From positions 1-41,472 of the forward strand of contig CAYVAT010000029.1 in assembly GCA_964449165.1 (NCBI GenBank): 41,472 nucleotides of DNA. Direction: 5' to 3'. This stretch comes from CAYSCW01 sp964449165 (GTDB taxonomy: Bacteria; Acidobacteriota; Aminicenantia; Aminicenantales; Aminicenantaceae). Positions 27,184 through 34,578 of the stretch are shown here, piece by piece (position 1 is the stretch's first letter; the number at the start of each line of letters is the position of its first letter). The position numbers and the translations under genes were made by a program. A model generated the notes under the pieces. It ran no database searches, was not told where the DNA came from, and was given only the letters and a program-made list of their open reading frames with translations.

Positions 27184-29388
27184 ATGACAAGGGGAAAGGG
27201 GAAAGTCAAGATACTGTCCGCTTTTCTGGCTGCCTCCATAATTACCCTTTTTCTGGAGGGATTCCAAGAACAGGAGCAGCGGATACCTGCCGAACAGCAC
27301 GAGGTTGAGGTTAAACTCGTTCTCGTGGATGTCATCGTCACTAAAGACGGTCGGTTCGTCAAAGATATGTCCAAAGACGATTTTGAGCTCTATGAAGACG
27401 GGAAAAGAGTACCTATTAACTCATTCGAGCTTATAAGCTTTGAAGAGAGGGGATTGCGGGTCATTAAGGAAGAAGAGCAGGAGTTTCCCGAACGCCCGAA
27501 AAAGAAGCTGGCCGTTGTTTTTGACAGCATCAATTCCTGGAAAAGAGAAATCCATATTCAATCTGAACGCATCCTGGAAGAGCTGAACTCTCTTGTGGAC
27601 TTGGGAAATGAGGTTATGATCTCTCAGATTCACCCGACCAAAGGATTGGACATTCTTCAGCCCTTCACATCGGATGAAGACCTCATCAGAAAAGCTGTCG
27701 AGAGCGCCTCGGGAAACGTCTGGAACCTCGGTGCAGATGTGGGCACCATACCCCGAACGGATGAACTGAGCCAGGGGGATCCCAATTATCACCGCAATAT
27801 GATGAGGCAGGATTATCTGTACAAAGAGAGACAGAAATTCGTAAAAACAGTAGGAGGGATCCTGGGTGCCTTAAACGTGATCAAAGACCTGCCGGGAAGG
27901 AAGACCATACTCTTTATCAGTGCTGGCCTTCCGGATATCTCCCCCTCCGATGTACTCCCCAAGCCCCGGGGAGAGATAAATCCCCAATCTCGTTTTTTCG
28001 GAAGATCGAGTGCAGCCGCGGTAGCCGAGCGTACTCAAATCTTCAACATAGATAAGAACATAAAGATATTTGATCCCTTCAACATCCTTTCCAAAAAGAG
28101 TTTCAGGAACAGTGAAGAGGTGATTCGGGAAATCATCAACCTGGCCAATGCCCAAAACATATCCATCTATTCCTTGAATTCAGACATATTTGTCAAACAC
28201 CTTTATTCCGGTGCTTCGGCTGAACACTACCAGGAATACGAGAAGGAACTTTTCCGGCCCATGGAGAAAGACAGGATCAACCGGGCCCAAAACCTGAGGT
28301 GGCTGTCCGAAGATACAGGAGCGGATTCCCTCCGCGGAGCAAACAAATTTGAGCAGTTCCGAAAGGTTATGAGTACTGATCTGACTTATTATTACCAACT
28401 CAGCTTCTATCCTCAGAGGAAACTGTCCGACGATCAATACCACAAGATTAGAATTGATGTTAAACGGCGAGGTGTGGATATCCGCCACAGGAAAGGCTAC
28501 ATCGATTATTCCTCGGAAACGAGCAGCAGGATGGAGCTGGTCACAGCATTTTACAATCCCTCTTTGTTCAAAGGCCTTCCCTTCGAGGCTCAATTCATCC
28601 CCTTCTATTCGGCCTCGGGTAAGTTCGAACCTTGGATGAGCATCGCTCTTCCTTCCAAGGAATTCTTCATCGACAGGTTTCTCGAATACGAAAGCAAACT
28701 CTATCAACTCCACATCTGGATTCATGATAAGGAGAGCGGAGAAAGAGGTTTCGGAGGACGAATCAGTCTCCCGTTGAAGGTTAACCGCGACTTTATCGAC
28801 TACATCAAAACCATCACCCATCTCAATTTCCATTTCAAGGGACCCGAATTGGAGCTGAAGAACAAAAATTATCAAGCCGTTTTTGCCCTAGTCGATACGG
28901 AGACTGAGGAAATCGGAGCCTGCGAATCACTGGTCACTCTTCCGGATTTGCGCAGTGCGGACTCAGGAGCTTTCATCAACTGTGTTCTGGGCTATATAGA
29001 CCGCATTCCGTCCCATAACCTGGATTCCTTCACGCTGTCCCAGGAAGACGGAAGTCTTCAGTTTGGCAGCCTGAGGTTTTTCCCGAAGGTGACGAACCAA
29101 TTCAAGCAATGGGCAGGAGTCTATGTTTTTCTTCAATTGTATCTGCCCCAGAAAAAACCGGATAACCCCCCCGATTTTTTCATCATGGCTGAGGATAACC
29201 TTGTCAAAAAACTCCGCCACGAAAAGCTCGCCGAATCCTTCGATGAAAACAGAGGGGTGTGGAATGTCATTTTTTTCCTGGATATCGGTTCTGCATCTCT
29301 AGGAAAAAACAGTTTGTTTGTAGAAATTCCCGGGACAAAAGAGGGCTCGATACTGAGCAAAGAAGTGAGCTTGACCGTACTCAGGTAG
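27184..29388 (+). CDS. Acidobacterial-type VWFA-related exported protein (TIGR03436-like)
   Basis: A 734-residue protein with an N-terminal signal (about 8-26). The signature block reads VEVKLVLVDVIVTKDGRFVK, then DMSKDDFELYEDGKRVPI (residues about 41-78), as in the VWFA-related family abundant in Acidobacteriota. A von Willebrand A-like domain follows (KLAVVFDSINSW near 109-119, PGRKTILFISAGLPD, and a later IYSLNSD). The MIDAS sequence FDSINS is imperfect compared with DxSxS. The C-terminal 250 residues are beta-rich and unassigned. Function in the family is not established; surface or periplasmic protein-protein contacts are likely. AGGAAAGG precedes the ATG. Its stop is 13 bp from the right copy of the 69-bp repeat. 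Confidence 0.8.
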   Translation: MTRGKGKVKILSAFLAASIITLFLEGFQEQEQRIPAEQHEVEVKLVLVDVIVTKDGRFVKDMSKDDFELYEDGKRVPINSFELISFEERGLRVIKEEEQEFPERPKKKLAVVFDSINSWKREIHIQSERILEELNSLVDLGNEVMISQIHPTKGLDILQPFTSDEDLIRKAVESASGNVWNLGADVGTIPRTDELSQGDPNYHRNMMRQDYLYKERQKFVKTVGGILGALNVIKDLPGRKTILFISAGLPDISPSDVLPKPRGEINPQSRFFGRSSAAAVAERTQIFNIDKNIKIFDPFNILSKKSFRNSEEVIREIINLANAQNISIYSLNSDIFVKHLYSGASAEHYQEYEKELFRPMEKDRINRAQNLRWLSEDTGADSLRGANKFEQFRKVMSTDLTYYYQLSFYPQRKLSDDQYHKIRIDVKRRGVDIRHRKGYIDYSSETSSRMELVTAFYNPSLFKGLPFEAQFIPFYSASGKFEPWMSIALPSKEFFIDRFLEYESKLYQLHIWIHDKESGERGFGGRISLPLKVNRDFIDYIKTITHLNFHFKGPELELKNKNYQAVFALVDTETEEIGACESLVTLPDLRSADSGAFINCVLGYIDRIPSHNLDSFTLSQEDGSLQFGSLRFFPKVTNQFKQWAGVYVFLQLYLPQKKPDNPPDFFIMAEDNLVKKLRHEKLAESFDENRGVWNVIFFLDIGSASLGKNSLFVEIPGTKEGSILSKEVSLTVLR

Positions 29389-29401
29389 ACGGGAGTTTCT
29401 T

Positions 29402-29470
29402 GATATTCTCCAGCATCGGTCAGGCGTTTTGAATCTCGGTTGTCAGAAATTTATGACCAATGAGCTGAGA
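29402..29470. repeat. 69-bp direct repeat, right copy
   Basis: Direct copy of 18208-18276 (64/69 identical, all differences transitions). On the plus strand it still reads IFSSIGQAF then TGA, matching the C-terminus IFFSIGQAF of the TamB-Omp85 protein, although no Omp85 gene precedes it. On the minus strand it encodes the genuine C-terminus LSSLVINF of the DUF481 protein. It is thus the mirror situation of the left copy. Confidence 0.9.
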
Positions 29471-30204
29471 AAGTAGTGATCTGTGTTTTTGAATCCAGCC
29501 ACAGGCTGGTGATTATATTTGAGCTGATAACTCATCTTAAGAGCAAGATTGCCGCTGATGGCAACAGAGAGAGAAGCGAGTGAAGATAAACGATAGTCTT
29601 TGGAATCATCGAGATTGAGGAAGAAGATTTCGTGATAGGCGAATTCGGATGTCTTGGAAACATGGGCCTTCACCTTGCTTGATATCAGAAGGGAAGCAAA
29701 GGATAGTGAGATGCTGTTATCCTTAACCTTATCCACATTATTTTCTTTGCTCCAGCCAACAGCAGCTTCGGAGGAGAATTCCAATTTTTCTGATTTCATC
29801 CAGAGATATCCTGCTCCTAATGAAAGGGATAGTCGATAGTTGTAGCCAGAAAGAACATTCCTTTCCCAACTGCCGATACTGGTGAGATAAGCTTTGGAAG
29901 AAAGTATACGTTTGTATTCGAGGTGGCTGTAATAAATCTCAGACTCCTTAGCCCCTTCACTCTCAGAATAGATGATGTTGCCTTTGAACTGAATCTGATT
30001 CTTATCGAGATTCAGGTTTTGTTCTGTATCGAGCCCGAGCGTCAGATCTTCAGCATTTCCCGAAGTCAACAGAAGGGAAAAGCTTGTGGAAGAAGAGTAG
30101 AGCTTCTGCTTCTTCTCTCCTTCCTCTTTGGCAAGGGCACACTGGAAAATAGTCAACAGAATGATAAAGACGGGTGTTAATCTCTTTAGAGGTGAATTCA
30201 TCAC
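29443..30204 (-). CDS. DUF481-family outer-membrane beta-barrel protein
   Basis: A 253-residue protein with a signal peptide (hydrophobic residues about 10-25, cleavage probably after CALA). It consists of amphipathic strands with aromatic ends typical of DUF481/YdiY-like barrels: SSTSFSLLLTSGNAEDLTLG near the N-terminus, IQFKGNIIYSESEGAKESEI, WERNVLSGYNYRLSLSLGAG. It ends LSSLVINF, a good beta-signal with terminal Phe for insertion by the Bam machinery. DUF481 members have no firmly known substrate. The end of the gene lies in the right copy of the 69-bp repeat. It is transcribed divergently from corA. Confidence 0.82.
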   Translation of the reverse strand: MMNSPLKRLTPVFIILLTIFQCALAKEEGEKKQKLYSSSTSFSLLLTSGNAEDLTLGLDTEQNLNLDKNQIQFKGNIIYSESEGAKESEIYYSHLEYKRILSSKAYLTSIGSWERNVLSGYNYRLSLSLGAGYLWMKSEKLEFSSEAAVGWSKENNVDKVKDNSISLSFASLLISSKVKAHVSKTSEFAYHEIFFLNLDDSKDYRLSSLASLSVAISGNLALKMSYQLKYNHQPVAGFKNTDHYFLSSLVINF

Positions 30205-30480
30205 TCCCTCATTTATTTACCCGAACAGAGAAAAATTGTCAAAAAAGTATGCATCCTGGAGTCAGGTTTGATCAGGATTAGAAGCATAAAGAAAGAATCC
30301 AATCTCAGGCATTATGTGGATGACAAAGCCTGTTCCCAAAGGTAAAGCGAAACAACTCTCTCATAATAGTGCTTGCGTTTCTATGCGATATCTGGAAAAA
30401 AAATAATTTTGAGGTTAATATATGGATTCTGGAGTTCTCTTTCATACGAAGACTAATTGATCTAAAAGAAGGAGGAAAGA
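30205..30480. other. Divergent intergenic region between the DUF481 gene and corA
   Basis: A 276-bp spacer that must hold the promoters of both genes. I see no convincing -35/-10 pair. Short open frames here lack ribosome sites and are not called. The strong ribosome site AAGGAGG of corA lies at 30469-30475. Confidence 0.3.
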
Positions 30481-31554
30481 TTGATTGCAAAGAGGAAACT
30501 TATCAGAAAAAGAGGGAAAAAGATTGGCCTTCCTCCAGGAACTCCGGTCTTTGTTGGAGAAAAAAGGGAAGAAGAAGCGAAAATTTCGATCATTGATTAT
30601 GATGAGAGGAATTTTCAGGAGCGGGAGGCGAAAACAATTGAGGAATGCTTTCCATTTAAGGACACTCCTACTGTGACCTGGATAAACATAGATGGAATTC
30701 ACGATGTGGATATTATCGATAAGATCGGAAAACACTTTGATTTACATCCACTCATCATGGAAGACATCATGAACACAGAACAGCGACCGAAGATGGAAGA
30801 TTTTGGTAACTACCTCTATGTGGTATTGAAGATGCTCTATTATGATGATGAAGAGAATGAAACAAAAGTGGAGCAGGTGAGTATGATTCTCGGCGATAAT
30901 TTTGTGATTTCTTTCCAGGAAAGGAAAGGAGATATTTTTGACCCAATACGGGAAAGATTAAGGAATGGAAAAGGCCGGATCAGAAAAATGGGAGCTGATT
31001 ATTTGGGATACTCTTTAATGGATACGATTGTGGATAATTATTTCACGATCCTGGAGAGACTAGGTGATCGTATAGAAGAATTGGAAGAAATAATGGTAGC
31101 TAATCCTAGGCTAGAGACATTGCATGAGATCCATCGATTGAAGAGAGAGATGGTTTTTCTGCGCAAATCAGTGTGGCCTTTAAGAGAGCTTATCAGTGGT
31201 ATGGAAAGGGGAGAATCGCCTCTAATCCATAAGGCAACACGCATATATTTGCGGGATGTCCATGATCACACCATTCAAGTGATTGACACAATCGAAACTT
31301 ACCGGGATATGCTATCAGGGATGCATGACACATATCTTTCCAGCGTTAGCAACAGAATGAATGAGATCATGAAAGTCTTGACCATTATCGCCACAATATT
31401 TATTCCTTTGACTTTTATTGCAGGAATATACGGGATGAACTTTGAATTCATGCCGGAGCTTAAATGGCGATGGGCCTATTTCGTCGTCTGGGGAGTCATT
31501 ATTGTGATAGCCATTTCTATGATGACTTACTTCAAGAGAAAGAAATGGTTTTAA
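30481..31554 (+). CDS. corA: CorA-family magnesium/cobalt transport protein
   Basis: A 357-residue CorA channel. The cytoplasmic funnel (TPTVTWINIDGIHDVDIIDK, then HPLIMEDIMNTEQRPKMEDF) leads to two C-terminal membrane helices. The first ends in the selectivity motif YGMNFEFMPEL (Gly318-Met319-Asn320), and the second runs through FVVWGVIIVIAISMMTYF to a basic tail. The start is TTG, chosen because AAGGAGG lies five bases upstream and no ATG fits. The length and motif spacing are normal. The protein forms a pentameric inner-membrane magnesium uptake channel. The glycerate kinase gene follows 18 bp later, so the three genes corA, glycerate kinase and pyk may form one transcript. Confidence 0.95.
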   Translation: MIAKRKLIRKRGKKIGLPPGTPVFVGEKREEEAKISIIDYDERNFQEREAKTIEECFPFKDTPTVTWINIDGIHDVDIIDKIGKHFDLHPLIMEDIMNTEQRPKMEDFGNYLYVVLKMLYYDDEENETKVEQVSMILGDNFVISFQERKGDIFDPIRERLRNGKGRIRKMGADYLGYSLMDTIVDNYFTILERLGDRIEELEEIMVANPRLETLHEIHRLKREMVFLRKSVWPLRELISGMERGESPLIHKATRIYLRDVHDHTIQVIDTIETYRDMLSGMHDTYLSSVSNRMNEIMKVLTIIATIFIPLTFIAGIYGMNFEFMPELKWRWAYFVVWGVIIVIAISMMTYFKRKKWF

Positions 31555-31572
31555 GAGGAGTGGCCCCGCTGT

Positions 31573-32913
31573 ATGGATAAGAAGAGAACTCTTCCCGAGC
31601 TCCGCAGAGACGCAGAGGCAATCTTTCGCTCGGGGGTGAAAGCGGTTGATCCTGTCAAAGCCATTGGACGGCATGTCAGGCGGCAGGATGAGATTCTGAG
31701 AGTAGGAGACAAAAACTACAATCTAAAGTATTTTTCACGAGTGATTGTCATTGGAGCCGGGAAAGCCTCGGCTGCTATGGCTCAGCCTCTTGAGGAACTC
31801 CTTGGGGATCGGCTAAAGGAAGGTTTTGTTCAGGTTAAATACGGCTATTCCCTGCCATTGAGAAAGATCAGGATAGTTGAAGCTGGTCATCCTGTCCCCG
31901 ATAAATCCGGTATCGAAGGGGCTCATCAGATCGTCCGGCTGGTGAAGTCCGCAACCGAAAAGGATTTGCTGATCTTTCTCATCTCAGGTGGAGGTTCAGC
32001 TCTTCTTCCCAGCCCCGTTGAAGGGTTGACCTTGGAGGATGAGCAGCGGATGACCCAAATTCTCCTGGAATCTGGAGCGAATATTCGCGAAGTCAATGCC
32101 ATAAGAAAACACATCTCACAGGTAAAAGGTGGACAACTGGCCCGACTAGCCTATCCAGCGACTTTGGTTTCATTGGTTTTATCTGATGTTATCGGGGATA
32201 GCCTGGATAGCATTGCTTCCGGGCCTACAGTTCCAGACAGCAGCACTTTCAGCGACTGTGTTCATGTTCTGGAGAAGTACAGGATCAAGAACCAGCTCCC
32301 TTCTTCTGTGCGGGAGCATCTGGAAAAAGGAATGAGCGGCGAGGTTGAAGAAACTCCCAAAGCTGATGACCCAGCCTTTGAGCGTACTCAGAATGTGATC
32401 ATCGGCAGCAATATCCTCGCTCTCCAAGCAGCCAAGAGAAATGCTGATGAACTGGGTTATAACAGCGTGATTCTCTCTACATTCATAGAAGGGGAAACAA
32501 GAAAGGTGGCAAGGGGCCATGCTGCCATTGCAAAGGAGATTCTCGAGAGAGACCTCCCTGTTCGTCGTCCTGCTTGTATTATCTCTGGGGGAGAGACCAC
32601 AGTCACCGTCCGGGGCAAAGGGCTTGGCGGCCGTAATCAGGAATTTGTACTGGCAGCAGCCATAGAGATCGATGGCCTGGAAAATGTGGTTATTCTGAGT
32701 GGAGGAACAGATGGTACAGATGGCCCTACGGATGCTGCAGGAGCGATTGCGGATGGATTGACTGTGAAAAGAGCTAAATCCATGGGGCTCGATCCAAAGC
32801 ACTATCTCAGGGAAAATGATTCCTACCATTTCTTCCAAACCCTGGGTGATTTGCTGATTACAGGTCCCACTTTTACCAATGTAATGGACTTGAGGTTGGT
32901 GATAGTCGTATGA
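31573..32913 (+). CDS. Glycerate 2-kinase (GckA/MOFRL family)
   Basis: A 446-residue cytoplasmic kinase that makes 2-phosphoglycerate from D-glycerate and ATP. The N-terminal DUF4147 domain shows VIGAGKASAAMAQ (about 59-71), SGGGSALLPSP (138-148) and NAIRKHISQVKGG (175-187). The C-terminal MOFRL domain has GLGGRNQEFVLAAAIE (about 350) and LSGGTDGTDGPTDAAGA (about 375). The gene overlaps the next by ATGA, so it is translationally coupled to pyruvate kinase. Only enolase is missing between the two reactions. The glycerate could come from glucosylglycerate, whose synthesis genes lie at 8705-10781; that link is inference. Confidence 0.9.
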   Translation: MDKKRTLPELRRDAEAIFRSGVKAVDPVKAIGRHVRRQDEILRVGDKNYNLKYFSRVIVIGAGKASAAMAQPLEELLGDRLKEGFVQVKYGYSLPLRKIRIVEAGHPVPDKSGIEGAHQIVRLVKSATEKDLLIFLISGGGSALLPSPVEGLTLEDEQRMTQILLESGANIREVNAIRKHISQVKGGQLARLAYPATLVSLVLSDVIGDSLDSIASGPTVPDSSTFSDCVHVLEKYRIKNQLPSSVREHLEKGMSGEVEETPKADDPAFERTQNVIIGSNILALQAAKRNADELGYNSVILSTFIEGETRKVARGHAAIAKEILERDLPVRRPACIISGGETTVTVRGKGLGGRNQEFVLAAAIEIDGLENVVILSGGTDGTDGPTDAAGAIADGLTVKRAKSMGLDPKHYLRENDSYHFFQTLGDLLITGPTFTNVMDLRLVIVV

Positions 32914-34340
32914 GCGAGGGGGCTATGCTTAAAACAAAAATCGTCTGCACCATAGGGCCTGCCTCCAAGTCTCCTGTGATTCTGGAACAGCTTATTCAGG
33001 CGGGTATGAATGTTGCTCGTCTGAATTTCTCCCATGGAACCCAGCCTTCACACCAGGAAGCGATGGTCAACCTTCGTCGCCTTGCCAAGCGCTCTAACAA
33101 GCCTCTCGCTATTCTCCAGGATTTAGCCGGGCCTAAGATTCGCATCGGCCAAATCAAGGAAGGATCCATTACCCTAGAGTCAGGAGCTCTGTTCACTCTG
33201 ACCGGCAGGCAAGTACCTGGTGACAGCAATCAGGTTTCTCTCAACTATCCAGACCTTCCTCAAGAAGTCCAGCCCGGGGACTCTCTGCTTTTGAGTGATG
33301 GAGCCTTGGAGCTTGAAGTTATGGAAACCACTTCTCATGACATCAAATGTCGGGTTGTCGTCGGCGGAGCTCTTAGTTCGTTCAAAGGGATCAATCTCCC
33401 TACTCGTTCTATCAGAGTGCCTATACTAACAGACAAAGATAAAAATGATTTGGCTTTTGGGATAGAGCAAGAGGTCGATTATATCGCACTTTCCTTTGTG
33501 AGGAATATCGATGATGTCTTGCATGTGAAGCGCTTCATGGAGAAGCACAATTGTTCCATACCCATAATTGCCAAGATCGAAAAACACGAAGCTGTGGCCA
33601 ACATCGACGAGATTATTGCGGTGGTGGATGGGGTTATGGTCGCCCGGGGTGATCTCGGAGTGGAAATACCTTTGGAGAATGTGCCTCTTGTTCAGAAAAT
33701 GTTGATCGAGAAAGCCAATCGTGCCGGGAAACCCGTCATCACGGCCACTCAAATGCTTCGTTCTATGGTGGATAATCCCCGGCCAACCCGAGCTGAAGTG
33801 ACAGATGTTGCAAATGCGGTGTTTGATGGCACTGATGCTGTGATGCTTTCAGAGGAGACGGCGGTAGGGGATTATCCTGTCGAGGCTGTCGCCATGATGG
33901 TCAAGATAGCCCGGGATGCTGAATCGGGAGTTCCTTATGAATCCTGGACGGAGCGGTTTGGCACTAAGGAAGAAAAGACCATTCCCGAATCTGTCGGTTA
34001 TGCCGCTTGCAAGCTCGCGGAGACTATCCATGCTGCCTATATTATTAGCTTTACCCAGTCCGGAAGTACTGCCCAGATTGTATCCAAATACCGGCCACGA
34101 CCTCTGATCCTGGCACCTACTCCTGAGGAGAAGACCTTCCATCGTCTTTCGCTCATCTGGGGAGTTGTTCCCATCCTCAGCGAGGAATCTCAGAATACAG
34201 ATGAGATGATCAAGAAAACATTCCAAGCGGTGGTGAAGTCCGGACTGGCAGAGCGGGGGCAGAAGGTAGTTATTACGGCCGGGATTCCTGTGGGAGTGCC
34301 AGGAACAACCAATATGATCAAAGCAGAAGTCCTGCAATAA
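32910..34340 (+). CDS. pyk: Pyruvate kinase
   Basis: A 476-residue glycolytic enzyme converting phosphoenolpyruvate and ADP to pyruvate and ATP. It begins TKIVCTIGPASKSP and MNVARLNFSHG. The active-site block PIIAKIEKHEAV (catalytic Lys about 222), VARGDLGVEIPLENVPLVQK, ITATQMLRSMVDNPRPTRAE and AVMLSEETAVGDYPVEAV are all intact. A C-terminal allosteric domain is present, as in typical 470-480 residue bacterial enzymes. The ATG overlaps the stop of the glycerate kinase gene (ATGA); a second in-frame ATG five codons later would give the common MLKTKI start. Confidence 0.97.
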   Translation: MSEGAMLKTKIVCTIGPASKSPVILEQLIQAGMNVARLNFSHGTQPSHQEAMVNLRRLAKRSNKPLAILQDLAGPKIRIGQIKEGSITLESGALFTLTGRQVPGDSNQVSLNYPDLPQEVQPGDSLLLSDGALELEVMETTSHDIKCRVVVGGALSSFKGINLPTRSIRVPILTDKDKNDLAFGIEQEVDYIALSFVRNIDDVLHVKRFMEKHNCSIPIIAKIEKHEAVANIDEIIAVVDGVMVARGDLGVEIPLENVPLVQKMLIEKANRAGKPVITATQMLRSMVDNPRPTRAEVTDVANAVFDGTDAVMLSEETAVGDYPVEAVAMMVKIARDAESGVPYESWTERFGTKEEKTIPESVGYAACKLAETIHAAYIISFTQSGSTAQIVSKYRPRPLILAPTPEEKTFHRLSLIWGVVPILSEESQNTDEMIKKTFQAVVKSGLAERGQKVVITAGIPVGVPGTTNMIKAEVLQ

Positions 34341-34390
34341 ACGTTGAGGGCGCCTATCAAGGCTTGGTCTCGGTGATTTAGAAATTAGGC

Positions 34391-34418
34391 TTGACATTTT
34401 CATCTCAGATTATTTAAT
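34391..34418 (+). promoter_or_regulatory. Candidate promoter upstream of the Tat-exported oxidoreductase
   Basis: TTGACA (34391-34396), 16 bp, then TTTAAT (34413-34418), in the 238-bp spacer after pyk. A second, nearer perfect TATAAT lies at 34530-34535, with TTGGTA 19 bp upstream as a poor -35. Either could drive the gene at 34579. Confidence 0.4.
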
Positions 34419-34578
34419 AGAATTATTTAACCTATGTTCACAGACTTGTGAAATTTGTCGTGGAAAATCGAAGAAATCAGCGATATGTACCCGTGGTTTG
34501 AGATTGGTAACATATCCCTTGATTTCCTGTATAATGCAGGTTAATAAATGTCTGTCTTAAAGGATAAAAGGAGGCAAT

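Noticed and set aside
28180..28875. Minus-strand open frame of 231 codons inside the VWFA gene
   Set aside because: Antisense shadow of the VWFA coding frame; no ribosome site or recognisable domain.
18208..29470. Composite transposon bounded by the 69-bp repeats
   Set aside because: The repeats are gene ends, not insertion-sequence ends, and the only transposase inside is a decayed IS1380 relic not adjacent to either repeat.
32179..32838. Minus-strand open frame of 219 codons inside the glycerate kinase gene
   Set aside because: Antisense to conserved DUF4147/MOFRL motifs; peptide is low-complexity and Cys/Ser rich without domain features.
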